Origin: Ghiorsea sp.
GTDB lineage: Bacteria; Pseudomonadota; Zetaproteobacteria; Mariprofundales; Mariprofundaceae
DNA length: 42,557 bases
Reading direction: 5' to 3'
Assembly (NCBI GenBank): GCA_027059605.1
Contig: JALSZC010000128.1
Span: 1-42,557 of the forward strand
In this document: one piece after another, positions 9,724-17,957 of the stretch
Numbering within the stretch: the first letter of the stretch is position 1
Layout: each line of letters begins with the position of its first letter
Made by a program: the position numbers and the translations under genes
The notes under the pieces: model-generated
What the model was told of the DNA's origin: nothing
The model's database searches: none
Seen by the model: only the letters and a program-made list of their open reading frames with translations

Positions 9724-10473
9724 ATGTTTCACTTGAAGAAAAAAGATATGGGGCGTTTTGCTATTATGTTGTTGGCATTGCCTTTAATGATGTTGTTTGC
9801 TGCAGAGGCTTATGCTGATGATGTAAGCAATGCGCCGCAACCATTTGAGTTTCCGCATGCTAGACATGCTGGAAAATTTAAAATTAATTGTATGTACTGT
9901 CATAGTGGGGCGCGTCGTAGTAAGGTGGCGGGTATTCCTCCTGTGGCAAAATGTATTGGTTGTCACTCTAACCTTCCTTCAGTGCGTGAAACGCCTCGTA
10001 TTAAGAGGCTCTTCTCATATTGGGAAAAGAAAGAGCCTATCCCTTGGTTGAAGGTTCATGATTTGCCTGATTTTGTTGAGTTTAATCATAAACGTCATGT
10101 GCAGCGTTTTATCTTTAAGGATGGTCGCTCTACACAACAAACATGTGGTATGTGTCACGGTGATGTAAAAACATTTTCTGTAGGTCGTAAAGTTAAGCCG
10201 CTAACTATGGGTTGGTGCTTAAGTTGTCATGAACAATTCCAAGGTGAGTCTGATATTGGTTTGCCTATGCCTGCAAAACGTTGGATGATTCCAGTTGCAG
10301 CAACAGACAAGCCTATTTTAGATGTTAAACATCCGCAGCCAGCAGTGCTTGACCCTGAGCACCCAGTCACGATGAAGGCATCAGATATTAAGATTATGAC
10401 TGAAAAACTGCCTAAATCTTTGAAAGAGAAGTTTGCCCGTGCGCCACATGATTGTTGGCAATGTCACAAGTAA
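9724..10473 (+). CDS. actA: Alternative complex III subunit ActA, pentahaem cytochrome c
   Basis: ActA is the multihaem periplasmic cytochrome of ACIII, a quinol:electron-acceptor oxidoreductase that replaces the bc1 complex. The 249-aa protein has a long hydrophobic N-terminal segment (about residues 11-30, ending AEAYADD) that is either a signal peptide or the single membrane anchor known for ActA. Five CxxCH haem sites follow: CMYCH (56-60), CIGCH (77-81), CGMCH (141-145), CLSCH (165-169) and CWQCH (244-248). Extra His residues around 45-50 and 120-125 could be distal ligands. Five sites match characterised ActA. GGGGAG precedes the ATG. It is the first gene of the act operon. Confidence 0.95.
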   Translation: MFHLKKKDMGRFAIMLLALPLMMLFAAEAYADDVSNAPQPFEFPHARHAGKFKINCMYCHSGARRSKVAGIPPVAKCIGCHSNLPSVRETPRIKRLFSYWEKKEPIPWLKVHDLPDFVEFNHKRHVQRFIFKDGRSTQQTCGMCHGDVKTFSVGRKVKPLTMGWCLSCHEQFQGESDIGLPMPAKRWMIPVAATDKPILDVKHPQPAVLDPEHPVTMKASDIKIMTEKLPKSLKEKFARAPHDCWQCHK

Positions 10474-10500
10474 GCTGTCTGGTATTTAAGGAGATTTGAG

Positions 10501-12771
10501 ATGAGTCAAAAGAATATGAATGATGAGTTAAGTCGCCGGGCGTTTTTGAAGGCAATGGGGCTTACCAGTGCTGGCAGTGCATTGCTTTTAACAGGCTGTG
10601 GCGATACAGATATTGTTAATCAAGTTTCAATTGAAGTTCGCAAAGAGCTTGTTTTGCCAGCCGTTGATCCTGAGGACTTCGTGCGCCCAGGTCGTGAAGT
10701 GCATTATGCATCCACATGTCGTCAATGTCCTGCAAACTGTAATATTCATGCGAAAACACGAGAAGGTCGCGTCATCAAGATTGAAGGTAATCCAACGTCA
10801 TCAACTAATTTAGGAAAGTTGTGTGCAATGGGTCAGGCAGGGTTACAAAGTCATTATAATCCAGACCGTATTAGGAAACCCATGATTCGTAAAGGTGGCA
10901 AGTTGGTTGAAACAACTTGGGCTGAAGCTGAAACCTTGTTGAAGAAACACTTGGGTAAGAAAAATTCAAAACTTGCATGGTTAAGCGGTGCTACAAGTGG
11001 TCATCAGGCTGTGATTACTAAAGCTTATATGGATGCAGCAGGCTCTAAGAATAGTTTTGTATTTGATACTTTGCCACCAGCGGTTGGTCTTGCTGCGAAT
11101 GAAAAAGTGTTGGGTCATGCTATGCCTAAGTATGACTTTGATAAAGCAAAATTGATTGTTTCTTTTGGTGCCGACTTCTTGGGTACTTGGGTTTCACCAG
11201 TGCAGTTTGGTACACAGTATGGTCAATTCAGAAATGCACCACGTGGTACATTGGTTCAAATTGAACCTAAGATGACTTTAACGGGCTCAAATGCAGACCG
11301 TTGGATTGCAATCAAACCAGGTACTGAAGGTCATTTGGCACTAGCATTGGCATCTTTGATTGCTGATGACGCAAACTTTAAAGGTAAAGTTCCTGCTAAA
11401 TTGGATATTGATGTTAAAGAAGCTTCTGCTGTAACTGGTGTGTCTATTGAGCGTATGCATAAGTTGCGCGACATGTTAATCTCACATAGCCCAAGTTTAG
11501 TGCTATCTGGTAATAGTGCAGAAGGTTTTGCGCATGGTACAGAAACAGCAAATGCAATTCACTTGTTGAATGTGATGCTAGGTAATATAGGTAAAACGAT
11601 TTTACCACGTGCAAAACCTACATTCCCTGAGTTGCAGCCACAACTTGGTGGTTGGGCTGATTTGAAAGCGTTTATTGACGGTTTGGCAGATGGTAGTTTT
11701 GATACAGCGGTGGTTTATGGATCTAATCCATTATTCCAAGCTCCAGGTTTTATGAAAGCTGAGGAGGCTTTTGCAAAGGCGAAGATGCGCATTGCATTCT
11801 CTGCATACCCTGATGAAACAACCATGGCTTGTGATTTGGTTCTTCCAGTGCATACATATTTAGAAGAATGGAATACGTCTATGCCTGCATATGCAGCTGA
11901 AGATGGTCATTTGAATATTCAGCAGCCTGTAATGAATCCTGTGTTTGGTAAAGGCTCTACTTATGCTTATGGTGATATTATGCTTAGTCTTGTAAGTGAG
12001 TTGGATACAACTTTTAAAAACTGGGATAATTATGGTGCTTATATTCGAGATTCTTTGGCAACTATGAAGACAGCTTTGGTTAATCCGCCTAAAGCAACAA
12101 CTACTGGTCAAACCGATGAAGAAGGTTTTCAACAAGGGGTTCTGGCTTCTGGCTTTGTAACCATTAAAGAAGCTGCAGCTTCTCCTATTAAAGCTAAAGT
12201 GCCTGCGGTGCGTTTGCCAAAACTGTCTGAAGACGATGGTAAGTATGCTTACCACCTTATTCCATCGGCACGTATGGGCTTGTATGATGGTCGTCATGCA
12301 AATAGTCCTTGGTTACAAGAGCTTCCTGATCAATTAACTTCTGTTATGTGGGACTCATGGGTTGAAATTCATCCAAATACAGCGAAGAAATTAGGCTTAA
12401 TTACAGGTGATAAAGTGAAGGTGTCATCTGCAGCTGGTTCTTTGGAGGTGGATGTGGTTGTTTTTCCAGGTATTCAAGAAGATTCAATTGCTATCCCATT
12501 AGGCAATGGTCATACCGAATATGGTCGTTATGCCAAAGGTGTGGGTGTGAATCCATTTAAGATTTTAACACCGCAATTTGATAAAGAAACAGGTGAATTG
12601 GCAACACATGCAACCAAGGTTTCTATCACTAAAATTGCAAACCGTGGAGAAGTGGTAACAAGAGCACATGGTGACTTGGTATTAGCCAGTGAAGCGATGT
12701 CACAAAAAGGACGTGAAATTGTTAAATCAGTATCGGCTGAAGACTTCAATCATAATGAAGGGGAGGGATAA
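10501..12771 (+). CDS. actB1: Alternative complex III subunit ActB, molybdopterin-oxidoreductase-like part (ActB1)
   Basis: The 756-aa protein corresponds to the N-terminal half of fused ActB: the fold of DMSO-reductase-type enzymes, which in known ACIII carries no molybdenum cofactor. It starts with a twin-arginine signal, SRRAFLKAMG (Arg12-Arg13), running into a lipobox-like LLLTGC (Cys33). It may therefore be a Tat-exported lipoprotein on the periplasmic face. Residues 73-108 hold CX2CX3CX27C (Cys73, 76, 80, 108), the classical N-terminal [4Fe-4S] motif of this superfamily. The C-terminal part (about 580-720) resembles the molydopterin-dinucleotide-binding-like beta barrel. The Fe-S half is encoded by the next gene, three bases downstream, instead of being fused. 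Confidence 0.92.
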   Translation: MSQKNMNDELSRRAFLKAMGLTSAGSALLLTGCGDTDIVNQVSIEVRKELVLPAVDPEDFVRPGREVHYASTCRQCPANCNIHAKTREGRVIKIEGNPTSSTNLGKLCAMGQAGLQSHYNPDRIRKPMIRKGGKLVETTWAEAETLLKKHLGKKNSKLAWLSGATSGHQAVITKAYMDAAGSKNSFVFDTLPPAVGLAANEKVLGHAMPKYDFDKAKLIVSFGADFLGTWVSPVQFGTQYGQFRNAPRGTLVQIEPKMTLTGSNADRWIAIKPGTEGHLALALASLIADDANFKGKVPAKLDIDVKEASAVTGVSIERMHKLRDMLISHSPSLVLSGNSAEGFAHGTETANAIHLLNVMLGNIGKTILPRAKPTFPELQPQLGGWADLKAFIDGLADGSFDTAVVYGSNPLFQAPGFMKAEEAFAKAKMRIAFSAYPDETTMACDLVLPVHTYLEEWNTSMPAYAAEDGHLNIQQPVMNPVFGKGSTYAYGDIMLSLVSELDTTFKNWDNYGAYIRDSLATMKTALVNPPKATTTGQTDEEGFQQGVLASGFVTIKEAAASPIKAKVPAVRLPKLSEDDGKYAYHLIPSARMGLYDGRHANSPWLQELPDQLTSVMWDSWVEIHPNTAKKLGLITGDKVKVSSAAGSLEVDVVVFPGIQEDSIAIPLGNGHTEYGRYAKGVGVNPFKILTPQFDKETGELATHATKVSITKIANRGEVVTRAHGDLVLASEAMSQKGREIVKSVSAEDFNHNEGEG

Positions 12772-12774
12772 GTC

Positions 12775-13629
12775 ATGAGTTTATCACGCATGTTGGAAAA
12801 CTGGTCGCGCCTTAACCAAAAGGATTACTATAAAGATGAACCTATTATGTGGGGGATGTCTATTGACCTTAACAAGTGTACAGGGTGTGCTTCTTGTGTT
12901 ACTGCATGTAATGCAGAAAATAATATTCCTGCTGTGGGGAAAGAAAAGTGTGGTAGTGGTCATACCATGTCTTGGATGCGTATTGAGCGTTATTGGGATT
13001 CACCAGAAGGTGAACCTGACCTAGCTGTTGAAGAGAGTGAATACCCAGAACGAGGTGCTCACTTTGCACCAATGATGTGCCAGCAATGTAACCATGCACC
13101 TTGTGAGCCTGTTTGTCCTGTAGCTGCAACATACCACAACCCAGATGGGCTAAATGCACAAGTATATAACCGCTGTATTGGTTCTCGTTATTGCGGTACT
13201 AACTGTCCATTTAAAGTGCGTTATTTTAACTTCTTTGATTATCAAGAAGATATTCCACATCCTATGGAAATGCTTCTTAACCCTGATCTTACCGTGCGTA
13301 GTAAAGGTGTAATGGAGAAGTGTACATTCTGTGTTCAGCGTTTACGTAATGCCAAAGGTGATCAAGCGGATAAAGGTATCCGAGGACATATTGAAGATGG
13401 TGCAGTGCAAACAGCATGCCAACAATCATGCCCAACAGATGCAATCGTGTTTGGTAACTTAAAAGATGGAGAAAGTAAGGTAAGCCATGCTTGGGAATCA
13501 CATGGTGTTGAATTGAACAGACATGAACAATTCAATGCTGAGGGTGAGCGTGGATACCGTGTATTTGAAGAGCTAAATGTTGAGCCTAGTGTTATGTATT
13601 TGGATCGTGTTCGAGATACCAACGCATAA
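12775..13629 (+). CDS. actB2: Alternative complex III subunit ActB, four-cluster iron-sulfur part (ActB2)
   Basis: The 284-aa protein matches the C-terminal Fe-S half of fused ActB and the PsrB/NrfC/DmsB electron-transfer subunits. Cys sets are C35/C38/C41/C45, C102/C105/C110/C114, C134/C140/C144 and C183/C186/C215/C219. The third set, CIGSRYCGTNCP, lacks one Cys of the usual four. This agrees with the [3Fe-4S] cluster reported for ACIII beside three [4Fe-4S] clusters. It has no signal peptide of its own, so it presumably needs ActB1's Tat signal for export as a complex (inference). Start ATG at 12775 follows GGGAGGGA within the end of actB1. Confidence 0.93.
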   Translation: MSLSRMLENWSRLNQKDYYKDEPIMWGMSIDLNKCTGCASCVTACNAENNIPAVGKEKCGSGHTMSWMRIERYWDSPEGEPDLAVEESEYPERGAHFAPMMCQQCNHAPCEPVCPVAATYHNPDGLNAQVYNRCIGSRYCGTNCPFKVRYFNFFDYQEDIPHPMEMLLNPDLTVRSKGVMEKCTFCVQRLRNAKGDQADKGIRGHIEDGAVQTACQQSCPTDAIVFGNLKDGESKVSHAWESHGVELNRHEQFNAEGERGYRVFEELNVEPSVMYLDRVRDTNA

Positions 13630-13692
13630 TTTAAACTCTGTTGTTATGATGTTATATAGCGTCACAAAAGTTTTGAAGAGGGGAAGCACCAA

Positions 13693-15087
13693 ATGAGTGA
13701 TTTTAAAATGAAGGATATAGAATGGGCTAAGATCAATGAAGATGTCTTAGCTAGTCTAGAGTCGCCAAGAAAGGCATTTTGGATTGTTTTAGCTGTTTGT
13801 ATTGCGTTGGTTTTATGTGGCGTGGCGGCTGAAATATACCAATATAACGAAGGTCTAGGTGTGGCGTTGATGAATAACCCACATTACTGGCAAACATATA
13901 TTTCAAACTTCGTATTTTGGATTGGCATGAGCCACTCAGGAACGTTATTGTCAGCTATTTTGTTACTTACACATGCAGATTGGCGTAAACCGATTTACCG
14001 TTTTGCTGAAGCCATGACTTTCTTCTCTATTGCCACAGCAGCTATTTTTCCAGTGATTCATATTGGACGAGTTTGGGATATGTATTGGGTGCTTCCATAT
14101 CCTAATCAACATGCGATTTGGCCAAACTTCCGTTCTCCATTGTTGTGGGATGCATTTGCGATTACCACTTATGCAACCTCATCAGCATTGTTCTTATATA
14201 TTGGTATGATTCCTGATTTGGCTATCTGTCGTGATAAAGCCAAAGGCTGGCGTAAAAAGCTTTATACAGCAATGTCACTGGGTTGGATGGGTAGAGCAAC
14301 TGAATGGATTGCATTCCAAAAGACTTATGTGCTAATGGCCTGTTTCTTAGTTCCACTTGCTGTGTCGGTTCACTCAATTGTGGCATCTGACTTTGCTATG
14401 TCCATGATGCCTGGTTGGCATGTAACTTCATTCCCACCATATTTCGTGGCAGGTGCTTTGTATTCAGGTTGTGCTGCGATTATTACGTTGTTTGTATTGC
14501 TTAGATATTTGTTTAAGTTTGAAGCATATATGACACCTGAAATCATGGACAAAACTGCACGTCTAACATTTGCAATTGCTATGGCTTGGAACTTCTTAAA
14601 CTTATCTGAGTACGCATCAATTTGGTATTCAAATGATATGTTTGAACATGAGATGCTGATTGATAAATTTACAGGGCCTTATGCTGGTATTGTGTGGACC
14701 ATGCTATTCTGTGCAACGATTGTACCATTTGCGATGGCTTGGAAAAAAGTTCGTGTGAATATGTGGGCAATGTTTGTCATTTCATTGCTGATTCAATTGG
14801 GCATGTGGTTGGAGCGTTTCCAAATTGTAAGTCCTCCATTAGCATCCAATCATGAACCTTGGACTCAGGTCGTGGTTTGGCCTGGCTTAGTACAAATGAC
14901 AATTACAGCAGCTAGTTTTGGTTGGTTTACCATGTTGTTCCTAATCTTCTGTAAAGTTTTCCCATCCGTATCCATGTATGAAGTGAAAGAGATGGTTTAT
15001 CACCGTAACAAACATGGTAAGAAAAAACTTCAAGATCTGGATAAAATTAAAGATGATATGATTAAAACAGAGGAGGGCTTGTCATGA
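13693..15087 (+). CDS. actC: Alternative complex III subunit ActC, NrfD-like integral membrane protein
   Basis: ActC is one of the two large NrfD/PsrC-type membrane subunits of ACIII and is thought to bind quinol. The 464-aa protein has about ten membrane helices starting at residue 28 (AFWIVLAVCIALVLCGVAAE). Family features are the HSGTLLSAILLL helix, followed by a TATAAIFPVIHIGR segment with charged or polar residues inside the membrane. The C-terminal 45 residues are a charged cytoplasmic tail. A 63-base gap with GAGGGGAAG before the ATG separates it from actB2, the widest gap in the operon. The stop overlaps the actD start (ATGA). Confidence 0.94.
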   Translation: MSDFKMKDIEWAKINEDVLASLESPRKAFWIVLAVCIALVLCGVAAEIYQYNEGLGVALMNNPHYWQTYISNFVFWIGMSHSGTLLSAILLLTHADWRKPIYRFAEAMTFFSIATAAIFPVIHIGRVWDMYWVLPYPNQHAIWPNFRSPLLWDAFAITTYATSSALFLYIGMIPDLAICRDKAKGWRKKLYTAMSLGWMGRATEWIAFQKTYVLMACFLVPLAVSVHSIVASDFAMSMMPGWHVTSFPPYFVAGALYSGCAAIITLFVLLRYLFKFEAYMTPEIMDKTARLTFAIAMAWNFLNLSEYASIWYSNDMFEHEMLIDKFTGPYAGIVWTMLFCATIVPFAMAWKKVRVNMWAMFVISLLIQLGMWLERFQIVSPPLASNHEPWTQVVVWPGLVQMTITAASFGWFTMLFLIFCKVFPSVSMYEVKEMVYHRNKHGKKKLQDLDKIKDDMIKTEEGLS

Positions 15088-15623
15088 GAAGAATAAGAAA
15101 AAAACACTTCCTCTTTGCGACCTATGATGATTTTGAGAAAGCAAAAGAAGTTGTTGGTGAATTGAATGCTTTAGATGATAAAGAAGATATTATTGAGAAT
15201 ATTGAATTGTATTCCCCGATTGAACACCCTGAAGTCAACGATATGTTGGGTGAATTTCACCAACCTATTCAAAGATTCTCATTTTTTGGTGGTATCACGG
15301 GTACTGTACTAGGCTTTATTTTTGCCGCAGGTGTTGGGCAATCAATGTTTACTGTACAACCGCAAGGTGGTAAGTCTGTAATTACTTTTCCACCTGATAT
15401 TGTGATTGCATATGAGATGACAATTTTACTTGGTGTGCTAAGTACAATTGCTGGGTTCTTGATTTATGCAGGACTTCCAAGACGTGTTAAATCTTACTAT
15501 GATCATACTGTTGGTGTAGATCAAATTGGTATTGAAGTTGAAACAGATCCTAAGAACAACGAAAAGATTCGCGCAACACTAGAAAGCTGTGGGGCTATTG
15601 AAGTGAGGGAGCTAACATCATGA
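15084..15623 (+). CDS. actD: Alternative complex III subunit ActD (DUF3341)
   Basis: ActD is a small membrane subunit that packs beside ActC/ActF; its exact role is unsettled. The 179-aa protein has the DUF3341 layout: an N-terminal soluble domain resembling a ferredoxin-like fold (residues 1-60, KKHFLFATYDDFEKAKEVV), two membrane helices (about 73-93 with GGITGTVLGF and 112-135 with EMTILLGVLSTIAGF), and a C-terminal soluble stretch ending in a GAIEVREL segment. It overlaps actC and actE by four bases each, so expression is probably coupled. Confidence 0.92.
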   Translation: MRRIRKKHFLFATYDDFEKAKEVVGELNALDDKEDIIENIELYSPIEHPEVNDMLGEFHQPIQRFSFFGGITGTVLGFIFAAGVGQSMFTVQPQGGKSVITFPPDIVIAYEMTILLGVLSTIAGFLIYAGLPRRVKSYYDHTVGVDQIGIEVETDPKNNEKIRATLESCGAIEVRELTS

Positions 15624-16180
15624 AAAAGATTTTAGTAATACTATGTGCATTGTCGGTGCCATCAGCGGCTTTGGCATGGCCATGGTCTAGAGACTTGATG
15701 AATCAGCCTTCAATTAAACCACAGGAAGGTGAGTTGTTGAACCCTCCTGAGCATACAGTACCTGTTGAGGGTTTGTGGACAAAAATGGCAGATAGGGATG
15801 CAACCGAAGAGTTGAAGAATCCAATCAAGGCCACTAAAGAATCAATTTTAAAGGGTCAAGCTTTGTTTAATATTTTCTGTGCTACCTGTCATGGCACTAC
15901 GGGTACAGGTAAGGGACCAGTGGGCAAAGTATTTGAAGCAGAACCAGCTGATTTAACATCTGATTATGTTAAAAATGAGCTTACGGATGGTTGGATTTGG
16001 GGTACGATTACTTTTGGTAGTTATATTATGCCAAAGTATGGTTACGATATGAACCCTGAAGAACGTTGGCATCTGGTCAATTATATTCGTGAAGTTATTC
16101 AAAAGCCAATGACGGCAACAACTAAAGAAGAGCGCAAGTCTCAGGTAATGTCTGAGACCTCTAAAGAAGGGGGGCACTAA
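15620..16180 (+). CDS. actE: Alternative complex III subunit ActE, monohaem cytochrome c
   Basis: ActE carries electrons from ActA/ActB towards the acceptor (a cytochrome or oxidase). The 186-aa protein starts with a signal peptide (ILVILCALSVPSAALA, cleavage near residue 19). One haem site is present, CATCH at 87-91, in a class I cytochrome c fold. A likely distal Met lies in GSYIMPKYGYDM, and the terminal helix is RWHLVNYIREVI. The Cys in the signal peptide is not in a lipobox, so lipid anchoring is not evident. The C-terminal 25 residues are charged and probably disordered. It overlaps actD and lies three bases before actF. Confidence 0.93.
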   Translation: MKKILVILCALSVPSAALAWPWSRDLMNQPSIKPQEGELLNPPEHTVPVEGLWTKMADRDATEELKNPIKATKESILKGQALFNIFCATCHGTTGTGKGPVGKVFEAEPADLTSDYVKNELTDGWIWGTITFGSYIMPKYGYDMNPEERWHLVNYIREVIQKPMTATTKEERKSQVMSETSKEGGH

Positions 16181-16183
16181 GCC

Positions 16184-17236
16184 ATGGAAATGACATTACC
16201 AAACTGGGCAGTGTTGATGGACAATTTTTTGTTCACGCTCTATATCCCATTAACTGCAGTATTCTGGTCTTCAGTAATTCACTTGTCGGGTGGTAAGTGG
16301 CGTTACGAAGTTCGCTTCTTGATGGCTTCTTCACGTGCTTTATTCCCATTGGGTTTTGTACTGTTGCTTATTATTCTTGCTAATGGTGAATCGACGTTCC
16401 CTTGGATGGCAGGTGAAACTTTTGGCATGCCTTTGAATGGTTGGCATGACATTACATTTTTTAATATGCGTGAAATTATCTTGTATTTAGCTGTTTGGGC
16501 TTATTGTGCTCACTTTATTAAACTACAGCGTAAAGATTTTCCGCATTCTGACCCATCAGATAGATTACGCTTTAAGCACTGGGCATTGTTGGCACCATTT
16601 GTATATATGATTTACGGATCTATTGTTTCTTGGGATTTTGAAATGACACAAATGCCACGTTGGTTTAGTGCTGTTTATGGCTTGTACCACACAGAAAGCA
16701 TGATGCGTGCATTCTTGGCATTCTTTATCATTTCATTGTTTGTATTGCGTTGGAGAGATAACCTTAAACGACGTATCAATGATTATGTTTTTAATTATAT
16801 TGGACAAATCATGCTGGCATTAACCATTATTTGGACTTACCTTGCATTCATGCAATATCTAGTGATGTGGTATGGTGATTTGCCTGAAGATATTGAGCGC
16901 TGGCACAAAATGCTAGATGGTCCAAATGCATATTTGTATTGGGTATTTTTCTTCATGAACTCATTCTTCCCATTCTTTATGCTAATATTTAAGTCGGTGC
17001 GTAATTCACCAGCGTTACTATTGTTCCCATCAGTAAGTATTCTTGTTGGTACATTTATTGAACGCTATATGTGGATTATTAGCCCACAGGCAGACAACTT
17101 TGACCATACACCATTCTTGTCCTCATGGATTGATGTAGCGATTACCGTAATTATTCTAGGCGTTGGTACATGGTTGTGGGATAACCAAATGAAGAAAGAT
17201 GGTTTGTATTATGAAGGTGAGGAAGAAGACGTTTAG
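16184..17236 (+). CDS. actF: Alternative complex III subunit ActF, NrfD-like membrane protein
   Basis: ActF is the second large polytopic membrane subunit of ACIII, paralogous to ActC but shorter and lacking several of the quinol-site residues. The 350-aa protein has about ten predicted helices, for example residues 10-30, 48-68, 85-105 and 130-150. ActF-like landmarks are FNMREIILYLAVWAYC and a conserved SWDFEMTQMPRWFS segment. It is the last act gene. No cytochrome oxidase or further act gene follows before a strong terminator, so the terminal acceptor must be encoded elsewhere. The C terminus is acidic (EGEEEDV). Confidence 0.93.
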   Translation: MEMTLPNWAVLMDNFLFTLYIPLTAVFWSSVIHLSGGKWRYEVRFLMASSRALFPLGFVLLLIILANGESTFPWMAGETFGMPLNGWHDITFFNMREIILYLAVWAYCAHFIKLQRKDFPHSDPSDRLRFKHWALLAPFVYMIYGSIVSWDFEMTQMPRWFSAVYGLYHTESMMRAFLAFFIISLFVLRWRDNLKRRINDYVFNYIGQIMLALTIIWTYLAFMQYLVMWYGDLPEDIERWHKMLDGPNAYLYWVFFFMNSFFPFFMLIFKSVRNSPALLLFPSVSILVGTFIERYMWIISPQADNFDHTPFLSSWIDVAITVIILGVGTWLWDNQMKKDGLYYEGEEEDV

Positions 17237-17257
17237 CCATAAATAATATTATGATTG

Positions 17258-17292
17258 AAAAGGCTAGTGACATAAAGTTGCTAGCCTTTTTT
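17258..17292 (+). terminator. Rho-independent terminator of the act operon
   Basis: AAAAGGCTAG (17258-17267) pairs perfectly with CTAGCCTTTT (17281-17290) around a 13-base loop and is followed by more T. It lies 22 bases after the actF stop. Confidence 0.9.
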
Positions 17293-17375
17293 ATGCTAAG
17301 CATATTGGGGAAAAATATTCTAGTATAGTACCTATAAATGCATTGGTAAAAGATATGCATGCTTGATAGGTTCTT

Positions 17376-17441
17376 GGACTACCCTAAAATAGTAGATACA
17401 TATTACCTTCCAAAGTGGAATGAAGCAATGACGGGTAGTCC
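17376..17441. repeat. Inverted repeat GGACTACCC / GGGTAGTCC
   Basis: A perfect nine-base inverted pair (17376-17384 and 17433-17441) bounds 48 bases and directly abuts the IS30-like tail. It looks like the end of a mobile element or a small internally deleted one, but no transposase in the window goes with it. Confidence 0.4.
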
Positions 17442-17442
17442 A

Positions 17443-17533
17443 CATAGACCTCGAAAAACATTGGGATACAAAACACCTTATGAGGTGTTCTTCAATACTC
17501 AATAAACTCACAGGAGTTGCACTTAAGAGCTGA
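17443..17533 (+). pseudogene. IS30-family transposase C-terminal remnant
   Basis: The forward frame from 17443 encodes HRPRKTLGYKTPYEVFF, the diagnostic C-terminal end of IS30-family transposases (DDE domain). A stop appears at 17503, but one frame over the usual ending continues as LTGVALKS plus a stop at 17531-17533, so the tail is frameshifted. Nothing upstream of 17443 continues the transposase; homology stops at the inverted repeat. About 95% of the gene is gone, so this is a decayed insertion-sequence scar just outside the act operon. Confidence 0.75.
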
Positions 17534-17567
17534 ATTCGTGTAGTAAAAATTTGTTTGACTTGATATT

Positions 17568-17945
17568 TTATTGGTTGATTTCAATAGCTTGCTTGCAGTT
17601 TGGGCAGTCTATCCACTGTGGTAATTCAGCATTGTTTTCTAGGGTTAGCTTAACCTGTTGCTCACATGATGGACAAGTTCCTTTTGCATACAAACCGTCT
17701 TCAGCTTTGTGAAGTAGTTTCAAGGATTTAACGATTCCCATGACAAAAAAGAGAGGAACAAGTAAAAAGTGCGCGATAGGGATAAGGACGCAAAGTGCAG
17801 CAATACCCCAAAATTTTAATAATGTTTTAATAGCACGAACCTTTTGTTCTTTTTCACTGAAGCTTTGAACCCACATTTTTGCTGGGGTAGGTGTTTTTGA
17901 TTGTTGTCCTTTAAATTGAATATCCCTAATGATTTCTTGCGGCAT
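17568..17945 (-). CDS. Small membrane protein with C-terminal zinc ribbon, function unknown
   Basis: I do not recognise a characterised family. The 125-aa protein has a basic N-terminal region (residues 1-42), one long or two short hydrophobic helices (about 45-72, FWGIAALCVLIPIAHFLLV), and a C-terminal zinc ribbon with CPSC and CPNC about 20 residues apart. The ATG at 17945 is preceded by AGGAG. It lies 12 bases downstream of the ferredoxin-like gene on the same strand, so the two are probably co-transcribed. The zinc ribbon could bind a partner protein or nucleic acid; nothing in the sequence decides which. Confidence 0.75.
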   Translation of the reverse strand: MPQEIIRDIQFKGQQSKTPTPAKMWVQSFSEKEQKVRAIKTLLKFWGIAALCVLIPIAHFLLVPLFFVMGIVKSLKLLHKAEDGLYAKGTCPSCEQQVKLTLENNAELPQWIDCPNCKQAIEINQ

Positions 17946-17957
17946 AAATTCTCCTAT

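Noticed and set aside
10501-12771. Catalytic molybdenum enzyme (formate dehydrogenase or DMSO reductase type)
   Set aside because: The surrounding genes are ActA, C, D, E and F in canonical order, and the protein fits ActB1, which in known complexes has no Mo cofactor.
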